64,000 nt of DNA from Atriophallophorus winterbourni (GCA_013407085.1 JACCGJ010000350.1:1-64000); one strand, 5' to 3'; counted from the stretch's first letter, positions 33,900 through 45,735 are shown. Made by a program: numbers and translations. The notes: generated by a model from the sequence alone, not told the origin.

Positions 33900-34180
33900 T
33901 CATAATAATAATATATTCTTGGTGAACCAAGGTATGAAATACATGATCAAGTTTTCAGAATGTGTACAGCAAAATAATGGGATTAAATTATTGGCGGAAC
34001 TTTTTAATGCAGAAATGATATTTGTTCGTTTTAAAATTGGAAATGGTAGGCTACATGGGTAGGAAAATGTTATAAAATATTCATGAATAATGAGATTTCT
34101 TTTAGACGAGATAATAAAAAGAGTACAAAACGATGAGAAGAACAATTGTACGGAGAAAATAAAGTAAAGGAATATACTGT
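33897..34180 (-). mobile_element. 5'-truncated LINE 3' end (hairpin-tail variant)
   Basis: On the minus strand the 3' end reads gtat ttc atac and cttggt tc accaag hairpins, then AATATATT and an (ATT)n tail. Only AT-rich 3' untranslated sequence is present. Confidence 0.55.
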
Positions 34181-35291
34181 TATGCTGTATAAAAATAAAT
34201 AAACAGCATCAATATAAACATTGAAATAGTTTTAATTCAGACAGTAAGTTTTGCAAAATAGGAACTGAATGGACTGGCTAGAATATCATACGCAATCATT
34301 TCCATCCTGGCATTAGTGCTTGCGTTACGTTTCTTACCTAAAACGTAATAGGGCCGAAAGCCAGTGGGTACGTGCAGCATGACACTTTCATGGCAACCCC
34401 ACCATATTTGATAATAACCACGTGTACATCAAGTATATACCCGCAATCCGCCATCTCCATCCGCCAGTTATGTAACGGGTATTTAACACGGTATTATCGC
34501 TTGGTATATCCTATGCATGATTTTGTACCTTTTCACTATACCTCGGTCATGGCTATATACCCGTGCACCAGAGTTTTTTCTTCTTCTTCTCATTTCTCAG
34601 GTACACATGCACCTCCTTATGTTGAACCCGTGGCACACGCCATCGACGCTTCTCTCCATCCTATCCGGTAGCCCGGAATACACGCATTCTCCGTGTATCC
34701 CTTCGGTACGCATGCACCTTTCGCTTCGGAAACCGTGGCACACGCTACCTACGGATAACCGACGCTTGTCGCCATCCTACCCGGTAGACCCAACCATGAG
34801 CAAATCACTTAACACGAAATCTATCAGACAAGGTCCTTACCAGCCCGACTACACACCACTCAGCTTCCTCCAGGCGAGCCCGTTCGCCATCGACCCCGGG
34901 GGTGCAGGAACTTCTGAGCACGGACTAAGTTTTCGAAGCTTCTGGTTCTTCGATGTCAAGACTACAGATGTGCCTACATCTGCTCCTACTGATTTCATAA
35001 TAAGACCATGCCAGGCGGGCTATTCCAGCTAGCAGCACGTTAACCCATGTGATTCGGCTCCGGCAGCACGTTCACTCCATGTGAGACGTAAATCGGCTTA
35101 GTACTTATCGGTTTTTCGTGTATCCTAACCTGGTCACCACCGTCAATCGACCCACGCAGATCAAGAGCCTTGGCTGACTTCGAAGTCACTAGTTGCTGAG
35201 ATACTATTGAACGACCTGACACCGCTTGGTCAGTTCAATTGTCAATTCCTGATCAAAATTATCCTCTGGCCAGACTTCTTGGAAGGGGCTA
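34181..35291. other. Unassigned interior of the second LTR element
   Basis: More C-rich than its surroundings. A 171-codon plus-strand frame (34517-35032) has no recognisable domain, so I do not call it a gene. The words gtggcacacgc and tacccggtag or a close form recur, hinting at degenerate internal repeats. A purine-rich ggaaggggct precedes the right LTR and could be its polypurine tract. Confidence 0.35.
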
Positions 35292-35447
35292 AGTAACAAC
35301 ATTGTTTTACTGTACCTAACAATTGACCTTGATACACACTTCTCGTTGATTCGTGTTCCGCGATTGCTTCAACTGTACCTTTGTGCACCTTTTGGCTACC
35401 GCGATACATCTTCCATCTGCTGTGCCTTTTCTCCAACATTCTTGTGG
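35292..35447 (+). repeat. Right LTR of the second LTR element (truncated)
   Basis: Matches the first 150 bp of 32343-32564 but starts AGTAAC instead of TGTAAA and lacks the last 70 bp. Confidence 0.55.
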
Positions 35448-35450
35448 TCA

Positions 35451-35935
35451 GTGGTCAGTCTACAACGTACTTTCATCAAAATAAATTTGGGCTATTCTAA
35501 CCCTTTGCCTTATCTTGAAATGTGCCATGTGCTGAGTGTCCAACCATTACGGCTACGCAGAATTCGTCTGAATCTGCTTCTTTTCTACCGAATCATTACC
35601 CAGCAGCATGCTAAGCTTCAGTCTGGCATGGGCTTCACGATTATATTCGATATTATCTGCACAATCGAACAAGGCTGTTGAATATCCTTTTGTTCCGCGC
35701 TAAGGTTAGACGTAACTTCTTCTTAATTAGATATGCACAACTTTGGAATTTCTTCCTCTACATTTTCGTATGTGCACATCTACAGGAAAATTCAAAACAC
35801 TTGTAGAAACTCTTACCGTTCACTCACTCTCCCAAATCCCTAAGATGAACTCTTCCCTAGATATTCTATACTCTCATCGGATCCCAGGTTTTCAATTCCA
35901 TGTCGTTCTCCATATATTAGTATATAATTAGGTCT
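35451..35935 (+). pseudogene. LINE M reverse transcriptase, third segment
   Basis: The C-terminal region continues after the LTR element: LQRTFIKINLGYSN, VQPLRLRRIRLNLLLFYRII, with the fragment MEFLPLHFRMCTSTGKFKTL at 35743. It parallels IQRTFSKSIIGYTTK and DPLWFRRLKHNLILFFKI of the other hairpin-tail LINEs. No intact end. Confidence 0.6.
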
Positions 35936-36229
35936 GATAGAGAATATCTGTAATTGTGTTCCAGTTTCTCCGACTCCCAAACCATCTCTGATACTCTCCC
36001 GTGCTTCATCCGCATAAGACCGATTCTTCTGTATGAACCGAAAGTCCTACTGGCGAACAGTTTTGATTTCCATTTTCAGATCGCTTTTTTCTGATTTTGC
36101 TGTAAATTGGTAATCAATTTATATCATTATACACGCATCATAACTAAAATTAAGGTATTCTAATACATTTGTGAAAAAGTTTTGACGTGCAATCTATTTC
36201 GTCTGTGAAATTTATTTGTTTTAGTCACT

Positions 36230-37440
36230 ATGAAAATATTTTCTATATTATGATCGCCAACAAGTGCCTAAAAATTCTAGTTGCAGAAAAGTATTGAATA
36301 GTGTCGAGTATAAAGCTCGCAAGAGATTGGCACATCCGAAGTGTTCAGCGATACAACCCGAGCACTATAAGGTTTATGCTACTCACCGTTGGCTCCAATA
36401 AATATGTAAAGAGTGCCAATGGGTATCTAAAAAAGCATTTTCCGAAAAGTCTAAAAACGCTTGTTCTCAGCAATACAGTGAAATTTCTAAGGTTAATGTG
36501 AATAGATCATTTGCTGAAGTTGTACGTGAGCATATCACTGCTAGCCCCGCGGCACAAACAATGAATTCAAATGAAATTACAGTGAGTAAATATCCGCAGC
36601 CTACAGAGTCACGCAAAAAGATGAGAAAGGTTTAGGCGCCGGATCAAGCGGCTAAGCCAGATGCCACTTCACAGACCCCGTCTTCTAAGCCTCCGAAGCC
36701 ACGTAAGAGTAGGAACAAGGCACAGACTAGTCGTAAAGCAGTAGCCACTAGAAAATTTGACTCTCAGTCAAATTTAATTGCTACTGTCGTTTTGAGCCCC
36801 GATAAGTTATCCAAGGATCTTGATCAGATTAAATCGGCTCGTCAGGGAATACGGGATAAATCTCGTAGCATCCTGGTGCTTAATCACGATAGACCCTATA
36901 TAAGCGAGTAAGTCACTCGAGCGGAGTTGTATCATAAATCTGCGCCGTAATGTTGGCATGCGCCCAGATACGCCACTGTTCATCGTGTTGGCGTGTGGAA
37001 TGGTGACAAAAGTGAGTCAAGTCACTCTCCAAGACCACTTTTAGGTGAATTTATCTTGCAATCGGAGCGTGACCAGTTCTTTGCAAATTACATTGTGCTA
37101 ATGGGACAAACAAAGGGAAATATGTTGTCGTGCTCGACGAGAAGATGGAATCCGAAAGGTTAAAGAACTCACGTTATGGTGTACATTATAACAGAATGCG
37201 CGGTTCTTCAGAAAAGGATGACACTCTGTCAAGTATTGAAATGATGGACTTTTGTGGGGATGGAAACGTTGGTCATCGTATTGACCCTGAAATTCCACAG
37301 CTCGTGATTAGCGACCTTCAAGGTAAGTAGAACGTCAGGCCGCGCAAGGCGATTTGACTCTTCTAATCAGCACACCAAAACGTGCCGACTCCTCGAGTAT
37401 TACGCCCAATCTCCTGAAGCAGGAATAATTAAGAATATAT
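36230..37440 (+). pseudogene. LINE I ORF1 (PHD-type, decayed)
   Basis: Remnants of the finger (RLAHPKCSAIQPEHYKVYAT, HRWLQ) occur near 36320-36400, then a basic middle (SKPPKPRKSRNKAQTSRK) and the RRM-like words TVHRVGVWNGDKSESSH and RPLLGEFILQSERDQFFA near 36980-37090. Multiple stops. At the position of the A_AAA_AAC signal of the related LINEs this copy reads ccaaaacg (about 37375), so the slippery site is lost. Confidence 0.65.
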
Positions 37441-37469
37441 CGCGAGACACCGTCGCCACAGTGATATAC

Positions 37470-39725
37470 GGAAATTCATGTAGTATAAGTGGTCTAAACT
37501 CTCCATCTTAGCGCATAAGTTACGACCACATATCATAGCACTGTCCGAAACCTGGCTATCTGCAACTGATCATATTCATGACACAAGTTTCAGCAGTTAC
37601 TCTGCTGTCAGATATGAAAGACCAGATGAACTCAACAGGGGTGTCGTTTCTATTTTTCTCAGGCTAGGTCTTCGAACTTCAGAATCGAGCGTTGGGCTTA
37701 GCACGCGCAACGTCTAACTTAGGTCATGTATCATTCAATCATACAAGCAAAAATGGTGATAGCATGCGCTTATATGAGCCCCCTAGCAGGACGTCAGGAC
37801 TTGCAAAATTTGCTTGACAATCGCAGTTTGCTGCACACGCTTGGGTCCCAGGTTCTTATAGTTGGCGACTTCAACCTACCACATATATCTTGACTAAACC
37901 AGTGCTGTTTATTTTATAAGATGGTTAGAATGCAGGACCGTGTATGGAAAACTTACAAAGCTTTTCAGACACAACGGTCCTGGACAAGGTATAAAATGGT
38001 CAGAAATAAAGTTGTTGGAATCCAACGCAATGCAAAACGTAACTTTGAATAACGGTTGCCACGCTATATAAAGCAGTGCCCGAAGTTTTACTATAGTAAT
38101 GCCCAATCCAAAGGCAAAACGCGCGAAGGGATTAGTAACCTTCAATAGGAAAACGGACCACAAATAATCTTAGATTCAAAAAAGGCTTCAGCCCTTCTCA
38201 AACATTTCCAGTCTGTTCAGAGGCTCGATCGCCAAGTAGATCCGCCTAACATGCTAGTCATCAGAAAGCCTGATATTGTTACTCCACTTGATGAGTTATC
38301 CTCCACTGATGATGAGGTTAAACTTGCTTTTGCAGCAACTAACTCCCATAAATCTGTTGGCCCAGACGACATTTACCCTCAAACAATAAAGAAACTGGCG
38401 CCAATATTGGCAGATTCTGTGGGTCGTCTTTTTAACTCTTCCTTGCAATATGGATATATTCCGAGTATTTGGAAGCTAAAAAATGTGATTCCGATACATA
38501 AAGGTGGCAGTCGATCCTCAGTTCGTAACTACAGACCTGTAAGTCTTATTAGCATCCTATGTAAATTCCTGGAGAAACTTATTAGGGATAGGATCTGTCG
38601 CCATCTAGTTGATTACTCGTTGCTGAACTCTGCTCACACGGCTTCCTTGAAGGAAATTCGTGCCTAACAAACTTCTTATGTTTTCTTAACGAGGTCACCA
38701 TGAGGCTAGATAAAGGCCAAAAAGTTAAAGTTTTTACTTGGAATTTTGCAAGGCCTTTGATTTGGTGAACCACAGATTGCTTGCAACCAAACTTGGTTAT
38801 ATGGGTATCGATGGTCTTGTAAAGGAATGGATAATAGGCTTCTAAGCAATAGATTCTTTCGTTTCAGGATAGAGAGTATGTATTCGTCAAACGTAAAAGT
38901 TGTTAGTGGAGTCCACAGGGTTTCGTACTCGGTCCTTTACTTTTCCTCATTTTCATTGATGATTTGGCACCGTCGCTTAAGTGTCCCTGCTCTATTTTTG
39001 CGGATGATGTCAAGTCTATCGCATCACTGGATGAACAGGATCTTCTTGAGGATATAGCAAAGTTCATCAAGTAGTCTGCTACATGGAATATACCAGTTAA
39101 CTTTACTAGAAGCTATCTCTTGTCTAATGTCATTAAAAAGCTAAAGGCTTCTGGGCCAGATGAAATACTTGAGATAAATGGGGTGCCGAAAGTTCCTGAC
39201 TTAGGTATAGAGGTTTCAGCGGAATTTAAATCGGTTGATCAATGTGCAGCTGCTGCGCAACGCAGTCGTGAGACTACATATCGAGTATTGCGTCCAAGTA
39301 TGGTCACCTTATCTAGAAAAAGATATTGCCACGCAAGAAGGTGTTCAACGCCTAGCTACTCGTATGATTGTAGGTCAATTGGGTAGGTCGTATGAGAAAC
39401 GATTGCTGAGTCTAGATTTTTTCTCACTAAAAAGAAGGCGGCTACTTGGGGACCTGAGTGAATCCTTCAAAATCATGGCAGGTTTCAGTACTATTCATCC
39501 AAATAAAATGTAAGTTTTGGCGCCAAGTGTGAGTACTCGAGGCCTCCCATTAAAACTGGCCAAGCAACATGTCAGGGCCAATGTTCTTAAGTTATTCTTT
39601 AGTGAAAGGGTAGTAAATTATTGGAATCGTCTTCTTAAAGAAGTTATTTGTTCTACTTCGGTAGGGGGTTCCAAGAATGGACTCGACTCTGTGTGGTCTT
39701 CATTATTTCCTGTCTTTTATCCGTA
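37470..39725 (+). pseudogene. LINE I ORF2: endonuclease and reverse transcriptase (decayed)
   Basis: The endonuclease appears at about 37520-37890 (IIALSETWLSATDH, VLIVGDFNLPHIS) and is then cut by a deletion. Reverse transcriptase at 38251-39725: SVGPDDIYPQTIKKLAPILA, VIPIHKGGSRSSVRNYRPVS, LATKLGYMGID, FADDVKSIASLD (about 39000), and a C-terminal part (RLHIEYCVQVWSPYL, LKRRRLLGDLSESFKIM, FFSERVVNYWNRLLKE). Frames change at least five times. A CR1-like family closer to LINE A and Q than to H. Confidence 0.8.
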
Positions 39726-39835
39726 AGTGAATAGTTGGTATGATCCTCACGTCCTCACCTATTGGTGAAGGGAGGTTTCCCGTTGCATTTCAGATTACTC
39801 TCATATCAAAAAATATTTGTGAAGATATTGTTTGA

Positions 39836-40140
39836 AGTGGTGGACGCTCTTCTCTGGTATACCACCGAAAGAAATCTGGACGCTGGATTGGCTCATTAGC
39901 CACATTCTATCCTGTGCAAACTGAACTGAACTGAAATGAAATGAACTTGCGCGGTACGTTCAACTTGGTTGTATTTCCCACGCATCTCTTAACAATCCAT
40001 TTCCAAATCTCTCTTCCCTGATTTTGCCTTAAATTAGTAATCAATTTATCGCATTATACACACAACATAACTAGAATTAACCTATTGTTGTACTTTTTTG
40101 AAAAAAAAACATTATATATATTCACATTAAAAAATTCAAA
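39836..40140 (+). repeat. LINE 5' region shared with 60408-60533 and 54876-54966
   Basis: Block gaagtggtggacgctc ... attggctcattagccac ... cctgtgcaa, then a tgaac/tgaaat pentamer run (39920-39950), then ttgcgcggtacgttcaactt and gtatttcccacgc. The same order occurs before LINE B at 60.4-60.5 kb. It may be a 5' untranslated region, or a LINE 3' tail joined head-to-tail to the next LINE. Confidence 0.6.
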
Positions 40141-41612
40141 CAGCCTGCCTAAAGCATCATATCCATGCATTTCAATCGAATGTGAAAAAGATGTAGTTAA
40201 TGACATAGCTTGTGATTGACACCAGAGATGGGCTTATCCAAAATGCTCCGGCATTCTTGCCAAGCATTACGAAACTTATTGTGAAAATAGTTTCCTGGAA
40301 TCAGTAAGTATGGACTGTAAGAGAAACGCAAGAGAAGTTTTTTTGAGGACCTCAACCCATTGTATGAAGAACAATGTTGTAGCAGAAGGTACAATTTCTC
40401 CGTTGTCATACGCCGAAGTGGTAAGAAAGAAAACACCCCCATAAATAAAATCGAGTCATATCCGAAGTACCATCGGTAAGGATCAGAAACCACCACATAG
40501 GGGTGAATAGCACCGCATAAAGAGAGCCGTTGTTAAGGATAAGTTTCAACTAAAATCGCAGAAATCTAACTACGTTTCCTTAGAAAAGCAACTAAATGCC
40601 TTGACTGAACAAGTTAGTATGCTTGCTGAACTCAACAGAGGGGCGGAAACGAGGCCAACTCGTACTCTGCTCATTCTGAATAAGGAAGAGCCGCTGATTC
40701 ACGAAAGCAAATCCTGGCGGCAAAAGGACGATTACAGGGTTCAAGATGTTTTGCGCATGGCAGGGCCAATTAACTGCCAGGTAAATCGGGTCCATCTTGT
40801 AGGTCGGTGGAACCCAACTGTAAGTAGCGCTCGTCCGATTTTGGTAGAATTTATAAACCAGCTGGACAGGGACACGCTTCTTTCTAGAAGTGCTTACCTT
40901 GAATCGTACACAAAGGTGTCCAGGATAAAGGGCCCCAACCACATTTTCATGAAAAGCGTTCAAAAACGCCCATGACCGGCTTGAAAACTCCCATAAAAGA
41001 GATAAACCTTAGCCAAAATAAAATATAAAGTCATCTGCTGTAGTAGTCATTGGAGACGTACTCCAAAATGGCCCACCAGTAGAATACGAGTACGTGAAAA
41101 ACTCGTTAGCAAGCGAACGCCTTTCAGGACTTCAAGGCACTACGCCAGAAAATGAGCAAGATTTGATTTTTAGTAGGCTCATGAACGAAGAAAATCTATG
41201 TAAAATCGCCATTAGGCTGGTACAAGCTCGTTTGCAAGCGCAGTATAACCACTGATCTAGTGCTTTGGTCTCAAAAATGGGGTATCAACGACGGTGCTCC
41301 GACCTCGAGTTAAAGTCGATTAAAATGGGCGCAGAATAGAAATACCCGTATACAGTACACAAATGTTTGCAGTGTGCATAATAAGTGGGGAAAGCTGCAG
41401 CTTGCTGCATTGGAAAACCAGGTCGACATAATTGCCATCTCCGATTCATGGTTGAAATCAGATGATCATGTGCCGTCATTTGTATTAACTAAGTATGCCA
41501 TCTATCATCAGGATAGGGATACTGGTGCTACGGGAGGGGGTGTGGCAATTATGATAAATGAAGACCTTCACCACAGAGAGAAGTCAATTAAGATTGCATC
41601 TCACACAATCAA
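40141..41612 (+). pseudogene. LINE J: ORF1 and endonuclease start (decayed)
   Basis: The ORF1 C-terminal half is open at 40601-40975: ILNKEEPLIHESKSWRQKDD, VNRVHLVGRWNP, ARPILVEFINQLDRDTLLSR, matching the RRM-like part of LINE A and B ORF1. The endonuclease starts at about 41340 (CSVHNKWGKLQ, IIAISDSWLKSDDH, GGGVAIMINEDLH) and is cut at 41612 by the 3' tail of a minus-strand LINE. Remnants of the PHD finger lie near 40150-40270 only in broken form. Confidence 0.7.
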
Positions 41613-43495
41613 ATAAATAAATAAATTTTATTCTTGGGAATCCAAGGCATGTTAAACATGATCAATGGTTTCCAAAAGCTTTGTACAATCAGAATATAGT
41701 ATGTATATTTGCAAAACAATTCGTTCAAGGTCATTTGTTTCAGCGGAATTTAACGTTCAATAAACATAAAGGTAACGGTATTTAAAGTTGCTTTCAGGTA
41801 ATCGGTACGTGATCTGATACAGTACGAAAACACAGGTATTGTGAGGAAAAGTCTAGAATGTTTTCGGCAAAACTGATGTTCAACGGATAAGGTCCATCGA
41901 AGATACGTGAAGAATCTCTATTGCTGATGTTCCAAACTTTTTATTTTGATTGTTTAAAATAGATTCATCTTTCCTGAACATGAACCGTTTTCTTGTCCGC
42001 TAGGCGAAGGTGATTTGTTCCACTAGTTTTAGGTATGGGGGCCAGTTTCATTTTGGTGCGGATTGAGAATTTTGCTGTAGAGAAAATACTGAGAAGCGAG
42101 AGAATGTTGTTTCGAACGTTATGAACATTTATTCATTATCAATACCCAGGAATGCCATTATTACATAAATCATCACGCAGAACATTTAAATTAAGAAGAT
42201 TGCGATTTTTTCTTTGGTAAGAAATGAAGCTAGATGTGATTTGATTTCATTTAAAGAGGAACTGAGTGTTATATATTTTGGAAGAAGATTCCACAGTTTA
42301 ACACATTTAGTCAAGAAAAAACTGTTCCTTACTTCAGTACGAAACCTTCGTGATTTTATAGTTTTTCACTGTTTCTCAAGCTATATTTAAAATCATGCCG
42401 TATATGAAGATTCGAACGTATTTCCATATTATCCGTTGACAGTATTTTAAAGAATAAGATGAGGTTATGCTTGAGTCTGCGAAACCATAGGGGATCGAGA
42501 TTCAGTTGTATACATCTTTCTCTATAGGATTGTTTGGTGGTATAACCGATGATTGATTTTGAGAAAGTACGTTGTATCTTTTCTAAAACTATGCTATCGG
42601 TTTTGTTTATATTAGTATATATTATGTTACAATAGTCAAACATAGGAATGGCGAATAATTTATACATTTCTATTTCACAATGAGGGTGAATTATAGATCT
42701 GTGTATAATATTCATACTTTGTATGGCTTTAGTAATAAGGTGGCGTATCTGTTCGTTGAATGCGTGTGATGAAGAATATCGAAATCCTAAATCACGCGTG
42801 CTGTCAATCCTTTGAATTGCGTTATTGTTTAGAAGGATTGAGTTATTTTGTATCGTGCATCTTATAGGCATGAAATTAGATTTTGCTGTTGAGCACGTTA
42901 GACCATTATTTTTTGCCCAATCTGCAAGTTCAGCTAAATTATTTTTTAGTCGAGCCATATAAGTTTGTGCTTGATTAGCTGGAAAAGTGATAACAACCTT
43001 CATGTCATCAGCGAATAAGAACAGTTTTCTATGTGAAATGACGTTATGTATGTCATTTATAGATATAAGAAATAGTAAGGGGCCTAATACGCTACATTGA
43101 ATCACCCCACTGGGAATAGGTGGGCTGCGTGATCTACGGCCATTAACTTCAACAGAGTAAGTGCGATCAGTAAGAAAAGAAGTTAACCAGGAAAGAACAT
43201 TACCACCGATGCCATATGATTCAAGTTTCGATAATAATAACTTATGAGGAACAGTATCGAATGCTTTAGTTATGTCTAGGAAGACAACTACAACTGCCGA
43301 ACCTTCCTCAATCGATGTTGTAATATAGTCAAGGTATTTAAGCTGACATGTAATGCATGATCTTTCATTTAGAAAGCCATGTTGAGCTCTAGAGAAGAAA
43401 CTTGGTGATAAGTGATTTAAGATAGCTTTTTTTACTATTTTTCAAGTAATCTAGAGATTATTGCTGTGTGGTTAATTGGGCTATAATTTGATACC
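41613..43495 (-). mobile_element. 5'-truncated CR1-like LINE (hairpin-tail family), better preserved
   Basis: Minus strand. The reverse transcriptase enters near 43450 (SRLLEK), continues with HGFLNERSCITCQLKYLDY and VVVVFLDITKAFDTVPHKLL, then IPSGVIQCSVLGPLLFLIS and the catalytic FADDMKVV (about 43010). The open segment 43105-42356 carries the thumb and C-terminus (MFDYCNIIYTNINKTDSI, EKIQRTFSKSIIGYTTKQ, LDPLWFRRLKHNLILFF). The 3' untranslated region (42300-41660) matches 30930-30280 closely. The 3' end has the double hairpin and an (AAAT)n tail on the plus strand at 41613-41632. The last ORF codons differ by a one-base change in a T run relative to the copy at 30926. Confidence 0.85.
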
Positions 43496-43499
43496 GTGT

Positions 43500-43655
43500 G
43501 CTTCCTACTAACATCGGTATTTCCCGTACACTTCGGTCACTTGCTCTGTTCTATTTTCTTTTGCTGTTCAAATTTTGATAAACTGATCATGTATTGCATG
43601 CCTTGGATGTCCAAGAATATATATATATATATTATATTATTATTATTGTCGCTAT
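43500..43655 (+). mobile_element. Short LINE 3' end, hairpin-tail variant
   Basis: Ends tgatcatgtattgcatgc, cttggatgtccaag, AATATA and a (TA)n(TTA)n tail. Opposite orientation to its neighbour on the left. Confidence 0.55.
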
Positions 43656-44340
43656 TCAACTCAATTCCATTTATTGGTCTAAAAAGCACATAGCTTTACA
43701 AAAACCACAGAATAATATGCGAATTACAAATAACATAGTTAGTAAAACGGGATTTGTTAGCCTACTGATCATTTAAGGAATCACGTAAAAATACATAGAG
43801 GAGAAATTGTTTTCAACCGGTTCGATAAGGCAAATATGTAGAGTTTACTTTGATACATGGGTTCAAAGCTTTATGATGCAGAATATATATTTTAAATGTT
43901 TGGATTGGTCGACATGAAGTTGTACAAGTTCGATTTGAATATATTTAAGTTGGGTGAATGTTCAACGTTACGGGGTGGGAGTTTCAAGTAAACATACACG
44001 TACAGAATAAAAATACCTTCGACAGTTCAGCCTTGAGTCAGGAATAAATACCGTATAGTTATGACTCCGGCTTGTTCGTGGTGGTAGTCGTGTGAATAGT
44101 TTATTCAGGGGATGGTTGTGGGTATGCAGTATATTGAACATAAGAATCAAGTCGCATCTAAGACGGCGGTAGCGAGAGTCGAAAAGATTGAGGTTTGTAA
44201 TCCAATCTTCGTATTGTTCATGTTTTAAACCACGTACGAGCTTGGTGGTCCGATGATATATTCTCTGCGAGAGGCTGATGTCCTTCTGTAGCCAGGGTGA
44301 CCAAGCCTGAACCGCATACTCCATGGTTGGCCTCAAGTAG
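43656..44340 (-). mobile_element. 5'-truncated LINE 3' end with C-terminal reverse transcriptase
   Basis: Minus-strand frame 44340-43968: YLRPTMEYAVQAWSPWLQKD, RIYHRTTKLVRGLKHEQYED, RRLRCDLILMFNIL and RLNCRRYFYSVRV, related to the C-terminus of LINE H (KIYHRSTKLVMGLRNVPYTE). AT-rich 3' untranslated sequence follows to 43656. It joins directly to a plus-strand LINE Q fragment at 44341. Confidence 0.7.
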
Positions 44341-44450
44341 GATACTGGCACTTGAATGCGCTTATGAAAGCCCGAATGCTCCAAAATTAGACGATCAAAC
44401 ACTGAGGGACACATTGGAAGTACTAAAAGGGCAATGCGAGGCATTACTAA
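44341..44450 (+). pseudogene. LINE Q endonuclease fragment
   Basis: About 110 bp parallel to 57655-57760: ALECAYESPNAPKLDDQTLR and LEVLKGQCEALL against ALACAYRSPTASSLDDQLLM and LKVLKGQCNALL. It begins at nearly the same position as the LINE Q copy at 57.65 kb and ends exactly where LINE H ORF1 begins. Confidence 0.7.
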
Positions 44451-45735
44451 ATGAAAAGGATACAAAGCGCACCGGGATGCATGTGCACGGTTTGCCGAAA
44501 GTCGTTAAGGCTTAAGGCGAGATCTGTCACATGGTACGCCTGTTTGTTAAAAGTGCATGCAAAATGCGACAACTGGCTGACCTCGGATTTAGTATCGATT
44601 ATTAATGGAGATAATTGTCCTGGTGTCTGCTATGTTTGTCTGGTTTGCAAGGCCAAATCAACACCATCAGCCTCGGTGACGAAAACACCTGAATGTGATA
44701 TTGAGACGCGTCTAAATGGAATGGAATCCAGTATACAAAAACTGAATGAACTGATAATAAACGTCATAAAGGCACCGTCGTTACATGACTTTGAGGTTAC
44801 TGCCAAAGAGCCGGTAGATAATACATCATACTCGAGCAGGCCAACATTTGCCCAGATAACCGCGCAGATGGCGACTGAAACGGGGAAGCGTTCGTTGAGA
44901 TCAGTGACTCTTCGACTTAACGTAAACGAGAAAGGACTCAGAAAATCCACTTATTAAATGATTGACTCAAATTATAAAATGAAGTGCGCGGGTGTAAACC
45001 TTAGCGTTATATGTACAAACGTGACCGAGTCGCAGGAAACGCTGTTTGAAGCTAAGCAAAAACATGACTTAGCTGATTGGTATAAACTCTGCAGCCAGAT
45101 GTGTTTGGTCGCGGTTACTCCCTCATCAATAGTTCGATTAAACCGCCACCTGAATTCTACTCACACGGATGATCCTCCCCTTTTAATAATAACGCTGCAA
45201 TCTGCGGAGGACGTGGAAAACGTACTCTTGAATGCTTACATTCTTAGAGGTGTTCCAGAGACGACATGTCGTATCCATGCAGACTTACCATGGTGGGAGC
45301 GAAAGTCGTCGCAGAATTCTCGTGAAGAACGTAATCCATGAGGTATTGTAATTTTTGATGTTCTGGAAGATGCTTCTGACGTACCTTCTCAAGAAAAGTC
45401 TGTGCACGACCACAAACAGTGGAAATATCTAGCCGAAACAATTGGTATTAAAAATACCATACTTGTGGATGCTTTTAGGATACCGCGGTCTGTTAACTAT
45501 AAAGGGCCAGGTCCTAACCCTTTAAAGTTAACCTTTTTCACAACCAAAATGACGGATACTATCAAACGTGAATGGAAAGCTGATTGAAAAAACCTACCAC
45601 AAAACGTCAAAATGAGCTTGCCCAAGGTAATAGCCGGTAGCAAGCAAACGGATAGTACCGACACTCAAACGCCTAGTGATGAGGTTCAACCTGAATGTCA
45701 TGCGATTGCTCCAAAAAATTAAGCATTCCGACTCT
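44451..45735 (+). pseudogene. LINE H ORF1 (PHD-finger, RRM-like), interrupted by stops
   Basis: Finger at 44460-44650: GCMCTVCRKSLRL, VTWYACLLKVHAKC, then CYVCLVCKAKS. A coiled-coil-like stretch follows (RLNGMESSIQKLNELI). After a stop at 44955-44957 the frame continues with an RRM-like part (LLIITLQSAEDVENVLLNAY, near 45180), stops again near 45340, then gives VIFDVLEDASDVPSQE and the words SVNYKGPGPNPLKLTFFTT. The layout matches LINE F ORF1 (24757-25090) more closely than LINE A. Confidence 0.75.

Larger units (their letters stand above)
32343..35450 (+). mobile_element. Second LTR element (CsRn1-like), decayed and filled with insertions
   Basis: Two copies of one sequence flank it: 32343-32564 and about 35292-35447 (shared words ttgttttactgtacc, gattcgtgttccg, ttttggctaccgcgat, ccaacattctt). 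The left copy ends in taca and is followed by TGGTGAGCCC (32567-32576), the same primer-site word as in Gypsy E. A pre-integrase segment survives at 33640-33899. LINE M coding sequence resumes on the far side (LLERL / QRTFIKI), which supports one insertion event. Internal LINE fragments lie at 32577-33400 and 33897-34180. The right LTR is truncated. Confidence 0.6.

Noticed and set aside
38300..38320. ctgatgatgagg and other CTGATGA words outside 51.6-52.6 kb (also near 2672)
   Set aside because: No GAAA partner, stem II or stem I pairing nearby; chance matches to the hammerhead core, one of them inside LINE coding sequence.
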